A stretch of 6,698 bases of DNA, taken from Anaerolineales bacterium (lineage in GTDB: Bacteria; Chloroflexota; Anaerolineae; Anaerolineales; DRMV01). The position numbers and the translations under genes were made by a program. This document shows positions 1 to 6,039 of this stretch, piece after piece; position 1 is the stretch's first letter, and each line of letters opens with the position of its first letter. The notes under the pieces are model-generated. The model had not been told where the DNA came from. It did no database searches and worked only from the letters and a program-made list of their open reading frames with translations. The DNA lies in the NCBI GenBank assembly GCA_026991215.1, contig JALXBY010000130.1:1-6698 (forward strand), in the 5' to 3' direction.

Positions 1-270
1 CGCACCGCAGGCCCGGGCCGCATCGGTCAGGTCGTCCAGCCAGGCCAGCACCCGGCGTTTGTATGGGATGGTGACGTTCAAGCCATGGATGCGCCCCTGC
101 CGGAGGGCCCGGGCCAGGGCAGGGGCTTCCCGGTCCCAGGCTTCGGGGGGAATGGGGTACAGGCGGTATTCCCCCGCGAGGCCGACGGCTTGTAGCGCGG
201 CCCGGTGCAGGGCCGGGGAAAGGCTATGGCCCAACGGGTAACCCAGGAGGCCCAGGCGGAAATACTCCAC
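1..270 (-). CDS. aroE: Shikimate dehydrogenase, N-terminal 90 codons (cut by window edge)
   Basis: NADP-dependent reduction of 3-dehydroshikimate to shikimate in the cytosolic chorismate pathway. The visible part is the substrate-binding domain. It shows the family opening GYPLGHSLSP (residues 10-19), whose two serines bind the shikimate carboxylate. GLNVTIPYK (63-71) follows, with the catalytic lysine at 71, and then a D..A...GA segment at 80-90 just before the usual VGAVNT stretch. The start is GTG at 270: a GAGGT ribosome site (278-282) lies 7 bases upstream, and an in-frame stop at 289-291 excludes any longer start. Because the start is GTG, an ATG-only search misses the gene. The missing part (about 180-200 residues in typical members) should hold the NADP-binding Rossmann domain. 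It lies downstream of ctaA on the same strand. No oddity is seen in the visible part. Confidence 0.93.
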   Translation of the reverse strand, partial: MEYFRLGLLGYPLGHSLSPALHRAALQAVGLAGEYRLYPIPPEAWDREAPALARALRQGRIHGLNVTIPYKRRVLAWLDDLTDAARACGA

Positions 271-297
271 GGCCGCGACCTCGGAACCTCATTCTGG

Positions 298-332
298 GGG
301 GTGGGGGTGAAGGCAACGCCTTCCCCCACCCC
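298..332 (-). terminator. GC-rich hairpin between ctaA and aroE, possible terminator or palindromic repeat
   Basis: An inverted repeat of GGGGTGGGGG plus AAGGC (298-307, 310-314) pairs with GCCTT plus CCCCCACCCC (318-332). It gives 15 base pairs with a 2-base bulge (308-309) and an AAC loop. It lies about 50 bases past the ctaA stop and ends about 16 bases before the aroE ribosome site. No T run follows on either strand, so it is not a classical intrinsic terminator. It may instead stabilise the ctaA mRNA end, pause transcription, or be a dispersed palindrome. Confidence 0.45.
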
Positions 333-381
333 TTGATGAAAATCCTGGATGGAAGATGCCTCGCGCCTTCGCAATCACCGC

Positions 382-1329
382 TCAGGTGCGGGGAACGCTT
401 CGAGCCACCCAGCCGGAGGCCGGTCGGTACTGCAACACCCTGGTGGGCCACAGGTACCACCAGGCGACCCAAATCGTATACGCCACGGCCAGATGCAGAA
501 TCTGGGTGGTGATGTTCAGGCGCACCAGCCACCAGTTGATGCTGCCCAGGGCCAGTTGCAACCAGGCCGCGACCACGACGACGGTGGCCCAGGTCCGGGC
601 CGGCGTCTCCCGCAGGCGGAAGCGCAGCACCGCCCAGGTCAGGTACAGGGTGGTGAGCACGGCCACGCCGATGTGCACCCACACGATGGAACGCACATAC
701 CGGGCCGGACCCACGAAGGCCGGGGGCATCCCGCCAACCCGTTCCCAGTGGTCAACCACTTCGTTAAGTGCAGTCTGCGCGCCCAAAAGGGAGGTCAGCA
801 AGAGCAAAAGCAGGCCCACCAGCCAGGGCCGGGCGAATGCCCCTTCCAGGCGGGGCCATTCGGCTTCGGGGTTGTAGGCCAACCACGCGGTGACGGCCAC
901 GGCCGCAATCAAAAGCAAGGTGTTCGTCAGGTGCACGGCCATGACGATGACCCGGCCCCAGGTCAGGTTGTACACCACCCAGTCGAAAATCACCAAACTG
1001 GCCCCGGCCAGCACTTCGGTCACGATGAATACTGCGGAAGCCAGGGCCGCCTTGCGCAGGGGGTGCGAAGGGGCATAGGCCCGGCGCACCAGCCAGAAGA
1101 CGTAGAACACGGAAAGGAAGGCCAGCGCGCTGATGATGCGGTGCCCGTATTCGACCAGGGTCGGCCAGGCCAGGGACGGGGGCAGCACCTGGTCGAAGCA
1201 GAAGGGCCAAGTCCGACCACAACCGGCCCCGGAACCCGAAGCCCGCACGAACACGCCGTTGAGCGCAGCCAGCACGTTGATAATGAACGCGGCCAGGGCC
1301 CACGAAGCGATGCGTCGCCGTCCGTTCAT
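382..1329 (-). CDS. ctaA: Heme A synthase (CtaA/COX15 family)
   Basis: Integral membrane enzyme that oxidises the C8 methyl of heme O to a formyl group, giving heme A for cytochrome c oxidase. The 315-residue length is typical. The hydrophobicity pattern suits eight membrane helices in two related halves. The four heme-ligand histidines are present: H63 in EYGHR (with E60), H133 in AVHLTN, H219 in WVHIG and H279 in ILHLAV. The extracellular cysteine pair C37/C44 in GCGRTWPFC matches the redox-active pair of the Bacillus enzyme in position and spacing. I chose ATG at 1329 because AAGGAGG lies 7 bases upstream; the reading frame continues 17 codons further to 1380 but has no better site there. 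No ctaB or oxidase subunit gene adjoins it in this window, so its partners must be encoded elsewhere. Confidence 0.93.
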   Translation of the reverse strand: MNGRRRIASWALAAFIINVLAALNGVFVRASGSGAGCGRTWPFCFDQVLPPSLAWPTLVEYGHRIISALAFLSVFYVFWLVRRAYAPSHPLRKAALASAVFIVTEVLAGASLVIFDWVVYNLTWGRVIVMAVHLTNTLLLIAAVAVTAWLAYNPEAEWPRLEGAFARPWLVGLLLLLLTSLLGAQTALNEVVDHWERVGGMPPAFVGPARYVRSIVWVHIGVAVLTTLYLTWAVLRFRLRETPARTWATVVVVAAWLQLALGSINWWLVRLNITTQILHLAVAYTIWVAWWYLWPTRVLQYRPASGWVARSVPRT

Positions 1330-1397
1330 CCCGGGTCCTCCTTCGGAAGCGTTGGACAGACCGGAACCCTCCTCGAACACAACCCCATCGGACCTTC

Positions 1398-1418
1398 ATC
1401 ATACCTGGGCTGCCCAGG
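1398..1418 (-). promoter_or_regulatory. Possible ctaA promoter -10 with abutting 15-bp dyad (candidate operator)
   Basis: On the minus strand, TATGAT (1403 to 1398) matches 5 of 6 bases of a sigma-70 -10 box. Directly upstream of it is a perfect dyad, CCTGGGC-N-GCCCAGG (1404-1418). It sits where a repressor or activator would contact the -35/-10 spacer. The -35 position (about 1421-1426) reads TAGCCG, a poor match, so the promoter would need an activator if real. The implied 5' leader is about 60 bases. Chance occurrence in GC-rich DNA is possible. Confidence 0.3.
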
Positions 1419-1599
1419 CTCGGCTACCGCGCGATGCTTCGCGTGTGGGAAGAAAGGCGAGGCCCCAACCTCCCCGCGCTCAGAGGGTGCTTGAAAGCCC
1501 AAAGAGTTTTCAATACCTGCTACGTTACAACAAGAAATGGCCGCCAGATAAAAGCGCAAACTTGAACTTACGCGCGTATCTTGCGAAATTCCTTGTTGT

Positions 1600-1628
1600 T
1601 TTGAGAAGGTGCTTCGCACCTTCTCAAA
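1600..1628 (-). terminator. Perfect 13-bp hairpin after the peptidase gene
   Basis: TTTGAGAAGGTGC on the minus strand pairs perfectly with GCACCTTCTCAAA around a 3-base loop (plus-strand TTC, 1613-1615). It lies 7 bases beyond the peptidase stop codon (1636-1638), a natural place for a transcript end. There is no long T run after it on the minus strand (the next bases are ACAACAAGG), so termination would be non-canonical. It could also protect the mRNA end. Confidence 0.5.
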
Positions 1629-1635
1629 CATCCTC

Positions 1636-1827
1636 TCAATCCACCTCCGCCATACGGCCCAGGACCCGGGCCATGTGTCGGGCGCCCTTTTCGAACAGGT
1701 CCAGCCGCACGTTTTCGTTGGGCGCGTGGATGCGGGAACCGGGGTACGCGATGCCCACGGTGGCCATGGGCAGGCCCAGTTCGTGCACGAAGAGGTAGGC
1801 CGGGCCCGACGCGCCAATCATGGGCAC
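1636..1827 (-). pseudogene. Displaced C-terminal piece of the M20 dipeptidase (shifted frame)
   Basis: These codons continue the peptidase of 1818-3008 in the frame displaced by one base. The piece reads PMIGASGP, an FVHELGLP stretch, then GYPGSR-type sequence (here AYPGSRIHAPNEN) and a final helix ending at VLGRMAEVD. The histidine in RIHAPNEN is the conserved C-terminal metal ligand of M20 enzymes (residue 428 of the rejoined protein). This piece has an ATG at 1827 but no credible ribosome site of its own, so it is unlikely to be translated separately. Rejoined with the upstream frame, the locus spans 1636-3008 and encodes 457 residues, the usual length for this family. Confidence 0.8.
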
Positions 1828-3008
1828 CTGAGGGTGGGTTTGTCGTAGACGTCCCGGGCCGCATCCACCACCAGGTCTACGAAGGGATGGTCGGGGTCCA
1901 TCTTCATGGGCTTGAGCCCGCCCAGGTAGTGGACCTGGACGTCCTCGAAACCCTGGGCCTCCAGGTGACGCCGCAGTTTGGCCGCGATGTCGTCCGGGTC
2001 CTGCCAGGGGACCAGGCGGAACTCCAGTTTGGCCATGGCATAGGCCGGGAGCACGGTCTTACTGCCCGGGCCCTGATACCCGGCCTTGAGCCCGGCAATG
2101 GTGCAGGAAGGCTCGAACACGGCCATGCGACGCAGGGCCACGGGGTCGGTTTCCCCCTTGAGGAAGGTCTGACCGGGTTCCAGCAGCCGGGCGTAGGATT
2201 CCGGAGGCGGCAGTTGGGCCAGCAGTTCCAGGTCCCGGGGGCTGGGCGGCTGCACGTTCTCGTAAAACCCATCGATGTGGATGCGCTCGTCAGGGGTCTT
2301 GATGCTGTTCAAGGCCCAGACCAGCCGCCAGGCCGCGTTGGGGAGCAGCGTCCCGCCCAGGCCCGAATGCACATCGGCCTTGAGGGTGCGCACCTCCAGT
2401 TCGAAGTAGGCGATGCCCCGCATCCCCAACTGCTGCACCGGCTGGTCCCCTTCCCCCACACCGCCGAACTCCCAGATGCACCCATCGGCCGCGAGTTTCT
2501 CCCGGTGCTCCTGCATGAAGGCCCGGAGGGTATCGCTGTGGCCGCCTTCCTCTTCCCCTTCCACCACGAAGCGCACGGTCACCGGCAAATCGCCCTGGGT
2601 AGCCAGCCATGCATCCAAAGCCAACAACCGGCTGACCAGGTGCCCCTTGTCGTCGCTGACGCCCCGGGCCATCAGCAGGTCCCCCTTGCGGGTGAGTTCG
2701 AAGGGCGGTGATTCCCATTCCTCCAGCGGCTCCGGGGGCTGGACGTCGTAGTGGTTGTACACCAAGAGCACCCGGTCGGCCCGCCGGCCGCGGCGTTCGG
2801 CCCAGACCACCGGCGCCCGGCCACTGGGATGCCGGTACACCATCACCTCGAAGCCCCGCCGCTCGAAGGCCTGGGCCACCCAGCGCGCAGCCGCCTCCAG
2901 GTCCTGGGGCCGGGAGGCCAGGCTGGGGATACGGCAGAATTCGGCCAGTTCCGCGACCGCGTCGTCCAGATGGTCGTGAATGTACGTATCCAGCGCGTGG
3001 ACGTCCAT
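1818..3008 (-). CDS. M20 family metallo-dipeptidase, frameshifted (first 393 residues intact)
   Basis: Two-metal (usually zinc) exopeptidase related to carnosinase/CNDP and Dug1, probably a cytosolic dipeptidase; the exact substrate cannot be told. Visible motifs: HYDVQPP (H86 and D88), ARGVSDDKG with the bridging D119, EGEEE with catalytic E153 and metal ligand E154, the lid-domain DVHSGLGG stretch, and GPGSKTVLP near the return to the catalytic domain. The start at 3008 has GGGAGG 5 bases upstream. After KPTL (codon 393) the frame reads R-C-P-stop. Adding one base at about 1830 gives Q-V-P-M-I-G-A-S-G-P, the normal continuation, which carries the last metal-binding His. As written, the 396-residue product lacks that ligand and part of the catalytic core and should be inactive. 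Either a true mutation or a lost base in a short C run. It is divergent from the aminotransferase. Confidence 0.88.
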   Translation of the reverse strand: MDVHALDTYIHDHLDDAVAELAEFCRIPSLASRPQDLEAAARWVAQAFERRGFEVMVYRHPSGRAPVVWAERRGRRADRVLLVYNHYDVQPPEPLEEWESPPFELTRKGDLLMARGVSDDKGHLVSRLLALDAWLATQGDLPVTVRFVVEGEEEGGHSDTLRAFMQEHREKLAADGCIWEFGGVGEGDQPVQQLGMRGIAYFELEVRTLKADVHSGLGGTLLPNAAWRLVWALNSIKTPDERIHIDGFYENVQPPSPRDLELLAQLPPPESYARLLEPGQTFLKGETDPVALRRMAVFEPSCTIAGLKAGYQGPGSKTVLPAYAMAKLEFRLVPWQDPDDIAAKLRRHLEAQGFEDVQVHYLGGLKPMKMDPDHPFVDLVVDAARDVYDKPTLRCP

Positions 3009-3068
3009 GGTATCCTCCCGTTAGCAGGGGTTGTTGTGGAAACGCCCGCGACCCAGCAGGTTGCCCCG

Positions 3069-3074
3069 ATTGTA
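3069..3074 (-). promoter_or_regulatory. Possible -10 box for the peptidase gene
   Basis: TACAAT on the minus strand (3074 to 3069) matches 5 of 6 bases of the -10 consensus and would give a leader of roughly 55 bases before the ATG at 3008. The -35 position has no good match and there is no extended -10 TG, so support is only positional: it lies in the divergent gap. Confidence 0.35.
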
Positions 3075-3096
3075 CCCGAAAGCCCCTGAATTATCG

Positions 3097-3105
3097 TGGT
3101 ATAAA
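3097..3105 (+). promoter_or_regulatory. Extended -10 promoter for the aminotransferase gene
   Basis: TGGTATAAA carries the TGn extension directly before TATAAA, an extended -10 element that can work without a good -35 box, and none is visible here. Transcription would begin near 3112 and give a short leader of about 20 bases with GGAGG (3121-3125) placed 7 bases before ATG 3133. It is an AT-rich island inside GC-rich DNA, as expected for a promoter. Confidence 0.55.
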
Positions 3106-3132
3106 AACCCAAAATCTCCTGGAGGCAGGACC

Positions 3133-4260
3133 ATGCAGGCACAGCGGTACACCGACCTCAACCCGTCCCCCCGGGTGCTTTTGGGGCCTGGGCCGAGCAT
3201 GGTGCACCCGCGGGTGTTGCGGGCCATGGCCGCGCCGGTCATCGGCCATCTGGACCCGGAATTCCTCACGCTGATGAACGAAGTCCAGGAACTGCTGCGG
3301 TACGTGTTCCAGACGGAGAACCGGCTGACCATCCCGGTCTCCGGCACCGGGAGCGCGGGCATGGAGGCGGCCCTGGCCAACCTGATCGAACCCGGCGACC
3401 CGGTGCTCATCGCCATCAACGGCTACTTTGGGCAGCGCATGGCAGAGATGGCCCGGCGCTACGGCGCGGAAGTGGACGTGGTGGAACGGCCCTGGGGCGA
3501 GATTTTCGACCCCGACGAACTCGAACAGGCCCTGCAACGCCGGCGGTACAAACTCCTGGCCCTGGTCCACGCGGAGACCTCCACGGGCGCGCTGCAGGGG
3601 CACATCCGGGAAATCGTCGAAGCCGCGCACCGGCACGGCGCGCTGGTGGTGCTGGATACCGTCACCTCCCTGGGCGGCCTGCCGGTGGAAGTGGACGCCT
3701 GGGGCGTGGACGTGGCCTACAGCGGGACCCAGAAGTGCCTCTCCGTTCCCCCCGGCCTGGCACCCATCACCTTTTCCGAAGGCGCGGTGCAGGTGTTGCG
3801 CACCCGGCGCACCCCGGTGATTTCCTGGTACCTGGACATGCGGCTCATCGAACAGTACTGGGGCGACAAACGCACGTACCACCACACCGCGCCCATCAGC
3901 ATGGTCTACGCGCTGCGGGAAGGCCTGCGCCTGGTGGCGGAAGAAGGGCTGGAGGCCCGCTTCGCCCGGCACCGGGAAAACGCCCGCCTGCTGTGGCAGG
4001 GCCTGGCCGAACTGGGCCTGGAACCCATGGTCCCCGAAGCCTACCGCCTGCCCACCCTGACCACCGTCCGGGTTCCGGAAGGCGTGGACGAAGCCGCGGT
4101 GCGGCGGTGCCTGCTGCACACCTACAACATCGAAATCGCCGGGGGCCTGGGCGCGCTCAAGGGCCGCATCTGGCGCATCGGGTTGATGGGCTACAGCAGC
4201 CGCAAGGAAAACGTGCTCCTGCTCCTGGCCGCGCTCAAGACGTGTCTGGCGAAGCGGTGA
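3133..4260 (+). CDS. Class V aminotransferase, alanine-glyoxylate / serine-pyruvate type
   Basis: PLP enzyme (375 residues, normal for the family) that moves an amino group between a small amino acid such as alanine or serine and glyoxylate or pyruvate. Features: LLGPGPSMVHPRVL (16-29), the substrate-pocket entry; SGTGSAGMEAAL (70-81), the cofactor phosphate-binding loop; ETSTG (148-152); D175 in LDTVTSLGG, which pairs with the PLP ring nitrogen; SGTQKCLSVPPG with the Schiff-base lysine K201; YHHTAP, which contributes to the neighbouring subunit's site; and R348 in WRIGLMG, which binds the substrate carboxylate. It resembles human AGT and bacterial serine-glyoxylate or purine-catabolic aminotransferases. 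The exact substrate pair is not decided by these motifs. ATG 3133 is chosen for GGAGG 7 bases upstream; the frame is open further upstream but without such a site. The stop abuts a repeat array, and the rhomboid gene follows on the same strand. Confidence 0.9.
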   Translation: MQAQRYTDLNPSPRVLLGPGPSMVHPRVLRAMAAPVIGHLDPEFLTLMNEVQELLRYVFQTENRLTIPVSGTGSAGMEAALANLIEPGDPVLIAINGYFGQRMAEMARRYGAEVDVVERPWGEIFDPDELEQALQRRRYKLLALVHAETSTGALQGHIREIVEAAHRHGALVVLDTVTSLGGLPVEVDAWGVDVAYSGTQKCLSVPPGLAPITFSEGAVQVLRTRRTPVISWYLDMRLIEQYWGDKRTYHHTAPISMVYALREGLRLVAEEGLEARFARHRENARLLWQGLAELGLEPMVPEAYRLPTLTTVRVPEGVDEAAVRRCLLHTYNIEIAGGLGALKGRIWRIGLMGYSSRKENVLLLLAALKTCLAKR

Positions 4261-4376
4261 GCAGTCAGCCGTCAGCCGTCAGCGGACTGCCGACTGCTGC
4301 CTGCCGACCGCCGACGCATTGCGGACTGCGGACAGCGCACTGCGCACCGCCGACTGCCGACCGCTGACTGCCGACA
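4261..4376 (+). repeat. Degenerate 7-bp tandem repeat array between aminotransferase and rhomboid genes
   Basis: From the base after the TGA the sequence divides cleanly into sixteen 7-base units plus four bases: GCAGTCA, GCCGTCA (twice), GCGGACT, GCCGACT and so on, later GACTGCG, GACTGCC, GACCGCT. The underlying unit is GCNGACN or its rotation GACNGCN. The first three units read as the reverse complement type. The 7-base spacing is kept throughout even where the phase changes near CATTGCG. The ends form a perfect 9-bp inverted repeat, GCAGTCAGC (4261-4269) and GCTGACTGC (4363-4371). Similar heptanucleotide tandem repeats are known from cyanobacteria (STRR sequences); whether this belongs to a genome-wide family cannot be told from one copy. 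Confidence 0.85.
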
Positions 4377-4399
4377 TCCATTCCCACGGGAGGCTTTTC

Positions 4400-5107
4400 A
4401 TGTTTCCCCTCACGGATACCATCCCATCCCGCCGTCGGGCCTGGGTGACGTGGACCCTCATTGCCATCAACGTGGTGGTCTTTCTGTACGAAGTTTCCCT
4501 TACCCCCAGGGAACTCAACCGGCTGTTCGTGACCTGGGGCTTCGTGCCCCGCCGGCTCTTCCTGGGGACTTCACCGGTCTACGCGCTGGTCACCATCTTC
4601 ACCAGCATGTTCCTCCACGGCGGCTGGCTGCACCTCATCGGCAACATGTGGACCCTGTACATCTTCGGAGACAACGTGGAAGAACGCATGGGACCCGTGC
4701 GCTACCTGGCCTTCTACCTGCTGAGCGGGGTGGTGGCCGCACTGGCCCAGGGGATGCTCCAGCCCACGTCGTACATCCCCCTGGTGGGGGCCAGCGGCGC
4801 GATTTCCGGGGTCCTGGGCGCGTATTTCCTTTTCTACCCTTACGCCGGCGTCATCACCTGGGTGCCCCTGGGCTTCTTCTACACCACGGTGGAACTGCCG
4901 GCCGTGCTCTACCTGGGCCTGTGGTTCCTGCTGCAGTTCTATTCGGGCCTGTTTTCCCTGAGCCTGCCCCAGGGCGCGCAGGCCGGCGGCGTGGCCTGGT
5001 GGGCCCACATCGGCGGGTTCGTCTTTGGCCTGTTCGCGGCCCGGTGGTTCGCGCGGCCGGTCCGTCGCCGCCGCTACTACTACCCCCAGGACTACTGGCC
5101 CTGGTAG
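4400..5107 (+). CDS. Rhomboid family intramembrane serine protease
   Basis: Polytopic membrane protease that cuts transmembrane substrates within or near the bilayer. It has 235 residues. Helix 1 is near residues 15-33. The FLHGGWLHLIGNMWTL stretch (71-86) carries H73, H78 and N82 of the oxyanion region. The catalytic serine is S132 in GASGAISG, and its partner H203 is in WWAHIGGFVFG in the last helix. Both halves of the Ser-His dyad are in place, so it should be active. The cytosolic C-terminus is a short tail of four arginines and aromatic residues (RRRRYYYPQDYWPW, 222-235). ATG 4400 has GGGAGG 6 bases upstream; a longer open frame to 4319 runs through the heptamer repeats and is not credible coding sequence. 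It is probably co-transcribed with the aminotransferase, as no promoter was seen between them. Natural substrates are unknown. Confidence 0.93.
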   Translation: MFPLTDTIPSRRRAWVTWTLIAINVVVFLYEVSLTPRELNRLFVTWGFVPRRLFLGTSPVYALVTIFTSMFLHGGWLHLIGNMWTLYIFGDNVEERMGPVRYLAFYLLSGVVAALAQGMLQPTSYIPLVGASGAISGVLGAYFLFYPYAGVITWVPLGFFYTTVELPAVLYLGLWFLLQFYSGLFSLSLPQGAQAGGVAWWAHIGGFVFGLFAARWFARPVRRRRYYYPQDYWPW

Positions 5108-5121
5108 CCCGCGGCGGGCCT

Positions 5122-5206
5122 GCCTCCACAATTTTTCCACAACCCTCCAACATCGCCTCCACAGGGCGGGGCTACCCTGAAGCACAGCATCCCAACCCTG
5201 TGGAGG
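5122..5206 (+). promoter_or_regulatory. Leader of the cytochrome gene with RBS-masking inverted repeat
   Basis: CCTCCACAGGG (5156-5166) and CCCTGTGGAGG (5196-5206) are perfect 11-base complements separated by 29 bases. The right arm contains the GGAGG ribosome site (5202-5206), 6 bases before ATG 5213, so folding would hide it. A second copy of GCCTCCACA lies upstream (5122-5130, matching 5155-5163) and could pair with the same TGTGGAGG. A T5 run (5132-5136) lies between the two copies. The pairing is seen in the sequence; translational control is inference. Confidence 0.5.
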
Positions 5207-5212
5207 TCAGCC

Positions 5213-5974
5213 ATGTGGACACGGACGCTGCGCCCGGTTGTCATCTTCCTCTTGGGGATGACGTTACTCGCGGCATGCACCCAGACCCCCCTGCCAGAAA
5301 CCGAACCGGCGTCCGCGCTGGAAGCCCCGGCATCGACGCCCTATGCCCCCATGCCCGCGGTTGGCAAGGCCATCACCCCAACCCACCACACGGAAACCGA
5401 AATGGGCGGCCCGGCATCCGGCCAGACTTTGCAAGAACACGGCAACGACAACGGCAGCCACGCCGGGGACGATGCTACGCCATGCCAGGGACCCCAGGGG
5501 CACAGGTACGGCGAAGGGAGCCATGACAACCCGCGGGGCAAAGGTCCCCAAGGGCACAAATATGATAAGAAAGAAAACTGCGGCGACCGTGGCCCCTGGT
5601 CGGGTGGCGGGCCGAACAACCCCTGGCGCGAGTTCCACAAACAGCCCATCCCCGAAACCTTCGCCGGCCTGGAAAACCCCATTCCGGCGGACGAAGACTC
5701 GCTGGCCAAGGGGCAGGCCCTGTACGAAGCCCAGTGCGCCTCCTGCCATGGGGAAACGGGCATGGGCGACGGCCCTGCCGCGGCCTCGCTGAACCCACCG
5801 CCCGCGCCCATCGCCCGCACCGCCTGCCGCATGAGCGACGCGTACCTCTTCTGGCGCATCTCCGAAGGTGGCGCCCAATGGGGCACGGCCATGCCCGCCT
5901 TTGGCAACACCCTTTCCGAAGAGGACATCTGGCACCTGGTGAACTACATCCGCAGCCTGGGAGCCTGCCCATAG
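5213..5974 (+). CDS. Lipoprotein c-type cytochrome with His/Gly-rich linker
   Basis: Membrane-tethered electron carrier of 253 residues. The signal peptide (RTLR, then a hydrophobic core at 8-21) ends in the lipobox LLAAC, so C22 should be lipidated after cleavage by signal peptidase II. A linker of about 135 residues follows. It is rich in Pro, Gly and His and contains two GPQGH(R/K)Y repeats (93-99, 111-117) flanked by C91 and C123. The C-terminal domain is a class I mono-heme cytochrome c: CASCH (175-179) binds heme with H179 as ligand, and M227 in AMPAFG is the likely sixth ligand. A helix with EEDIWHLVNYIRSL closes the fold. It could serve a cytochrome oxidase or other respiratory complex; the partner is not known. 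The ATG 5213 start has GGAGG 6 bases before it, within a possible RNA stem. C205 and C252 are additional cysteines in the heme domain. Confidence 0.9.
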   Translation: MWTRTLRPVVIFLLGMTLLAACTQTPLPETEPASALEAPASTPYAPMPAVGKAITPTHHTETEMGGPASGQTLQEHGNDNGSHAGDDATPCQGPQGHRYGEGSHDNPRGKGPQGHKYDKKENCGDRGPWSGGGPNNPWREFHKQPIPETFAGLENPIPADEDSLAKGQALYEAQCASCHGETGMGDGPAAASLNPPPAPIARTACRMSDAYLFWRISEGGAQWGTAMPAFGNTLSEEDIWHLVNYIRSLGACP

Positions 5975-5983
5975 CCGGGTCTT

Positions 5984-6012
5984 TTGACCTGCCCCCTGTT
6001 TTGTGGTAAGAG
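5984..6012 (+). promoter_or_regulatory. Possible sigma-70 promoter for ndk
   Basis: TTGACC (5984-5989, 5 of 6 to the -35 consensus) is followed by exactly 17 bases and TAAGAG (6007-6012, 3 of 6 to the -10 consensus). Transcription would begin near 6019, giving a leader of about 80 bases that holds the hairpin at 6040-6071. The -35 and spacing are good, the -10 is weak. Confidence 0.4.
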
Positions 6013-6039
6013 GATGTACCCGTACGCCCCCTGCGGGCA

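Larger units (their letters stand above)
1330..1635. other. Intergenic region upstream of ctaA, about 300 bp
   Basis: No convincing gene in either strand. The part near ctaA holds the ribosome site, a possible -10 box with a dyad (1398-1418) and GC-rich sequence. The part from about 1500 to 1600 is clearly richer in A and T than the surroundings, which could mark a promoter region or acquired sequence, but I found no good -35/-10 pair in it. It ends in the hairpin at 1600-1628 beside the peptidase stop. Confidence 0.6.

Noticed and set aside
349..1494. Long plus-strand open frame of 381 codons opposite ctaA
   Set aside because: It is the antisense of the ctaA codons in GC-rich DNA, with Gly/Gln/His-rich composition and no recognisable motif.
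1490..1516. Plus-strand promoter TTGAAA-17-TACCTG in the ctaA upstream region
   Set aside because: The -10 match is weak and no plus-strand gene follows; both flanking genes are on the minus strand.
1818..1841. Programmed -1 frameshifting in the peptidase gene
   Set aside because: No X XXY YYZ slippery heptamer lies in the reading frame (codons AAA CCC ACC CTC AGG), and M20 peptidases are not known to use recoding. Mutation or base-call loss is simpler.
3091..4119. Long minus-strand open frame of 342 codons opposite the aminotransferase
   Set aside because: Antisense shadow of a gene with clear PLP motifs; composition is His/Gly/Gln-rich and has no domain.
4261..4376. CRISPR array
   Set aside because: The units are 7 bases and contiguous; there are no 23-40 base repeats separated by unique spacers and no cas genes.
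5107..5136. Intrinsic terminator after the rhomboid gene (GCCCGCGGCGGGC then T5)
   Set aside because: The palindrome leaves too small a loop for its full stem, and the T run lies about 13 bases past it rather than directly after.
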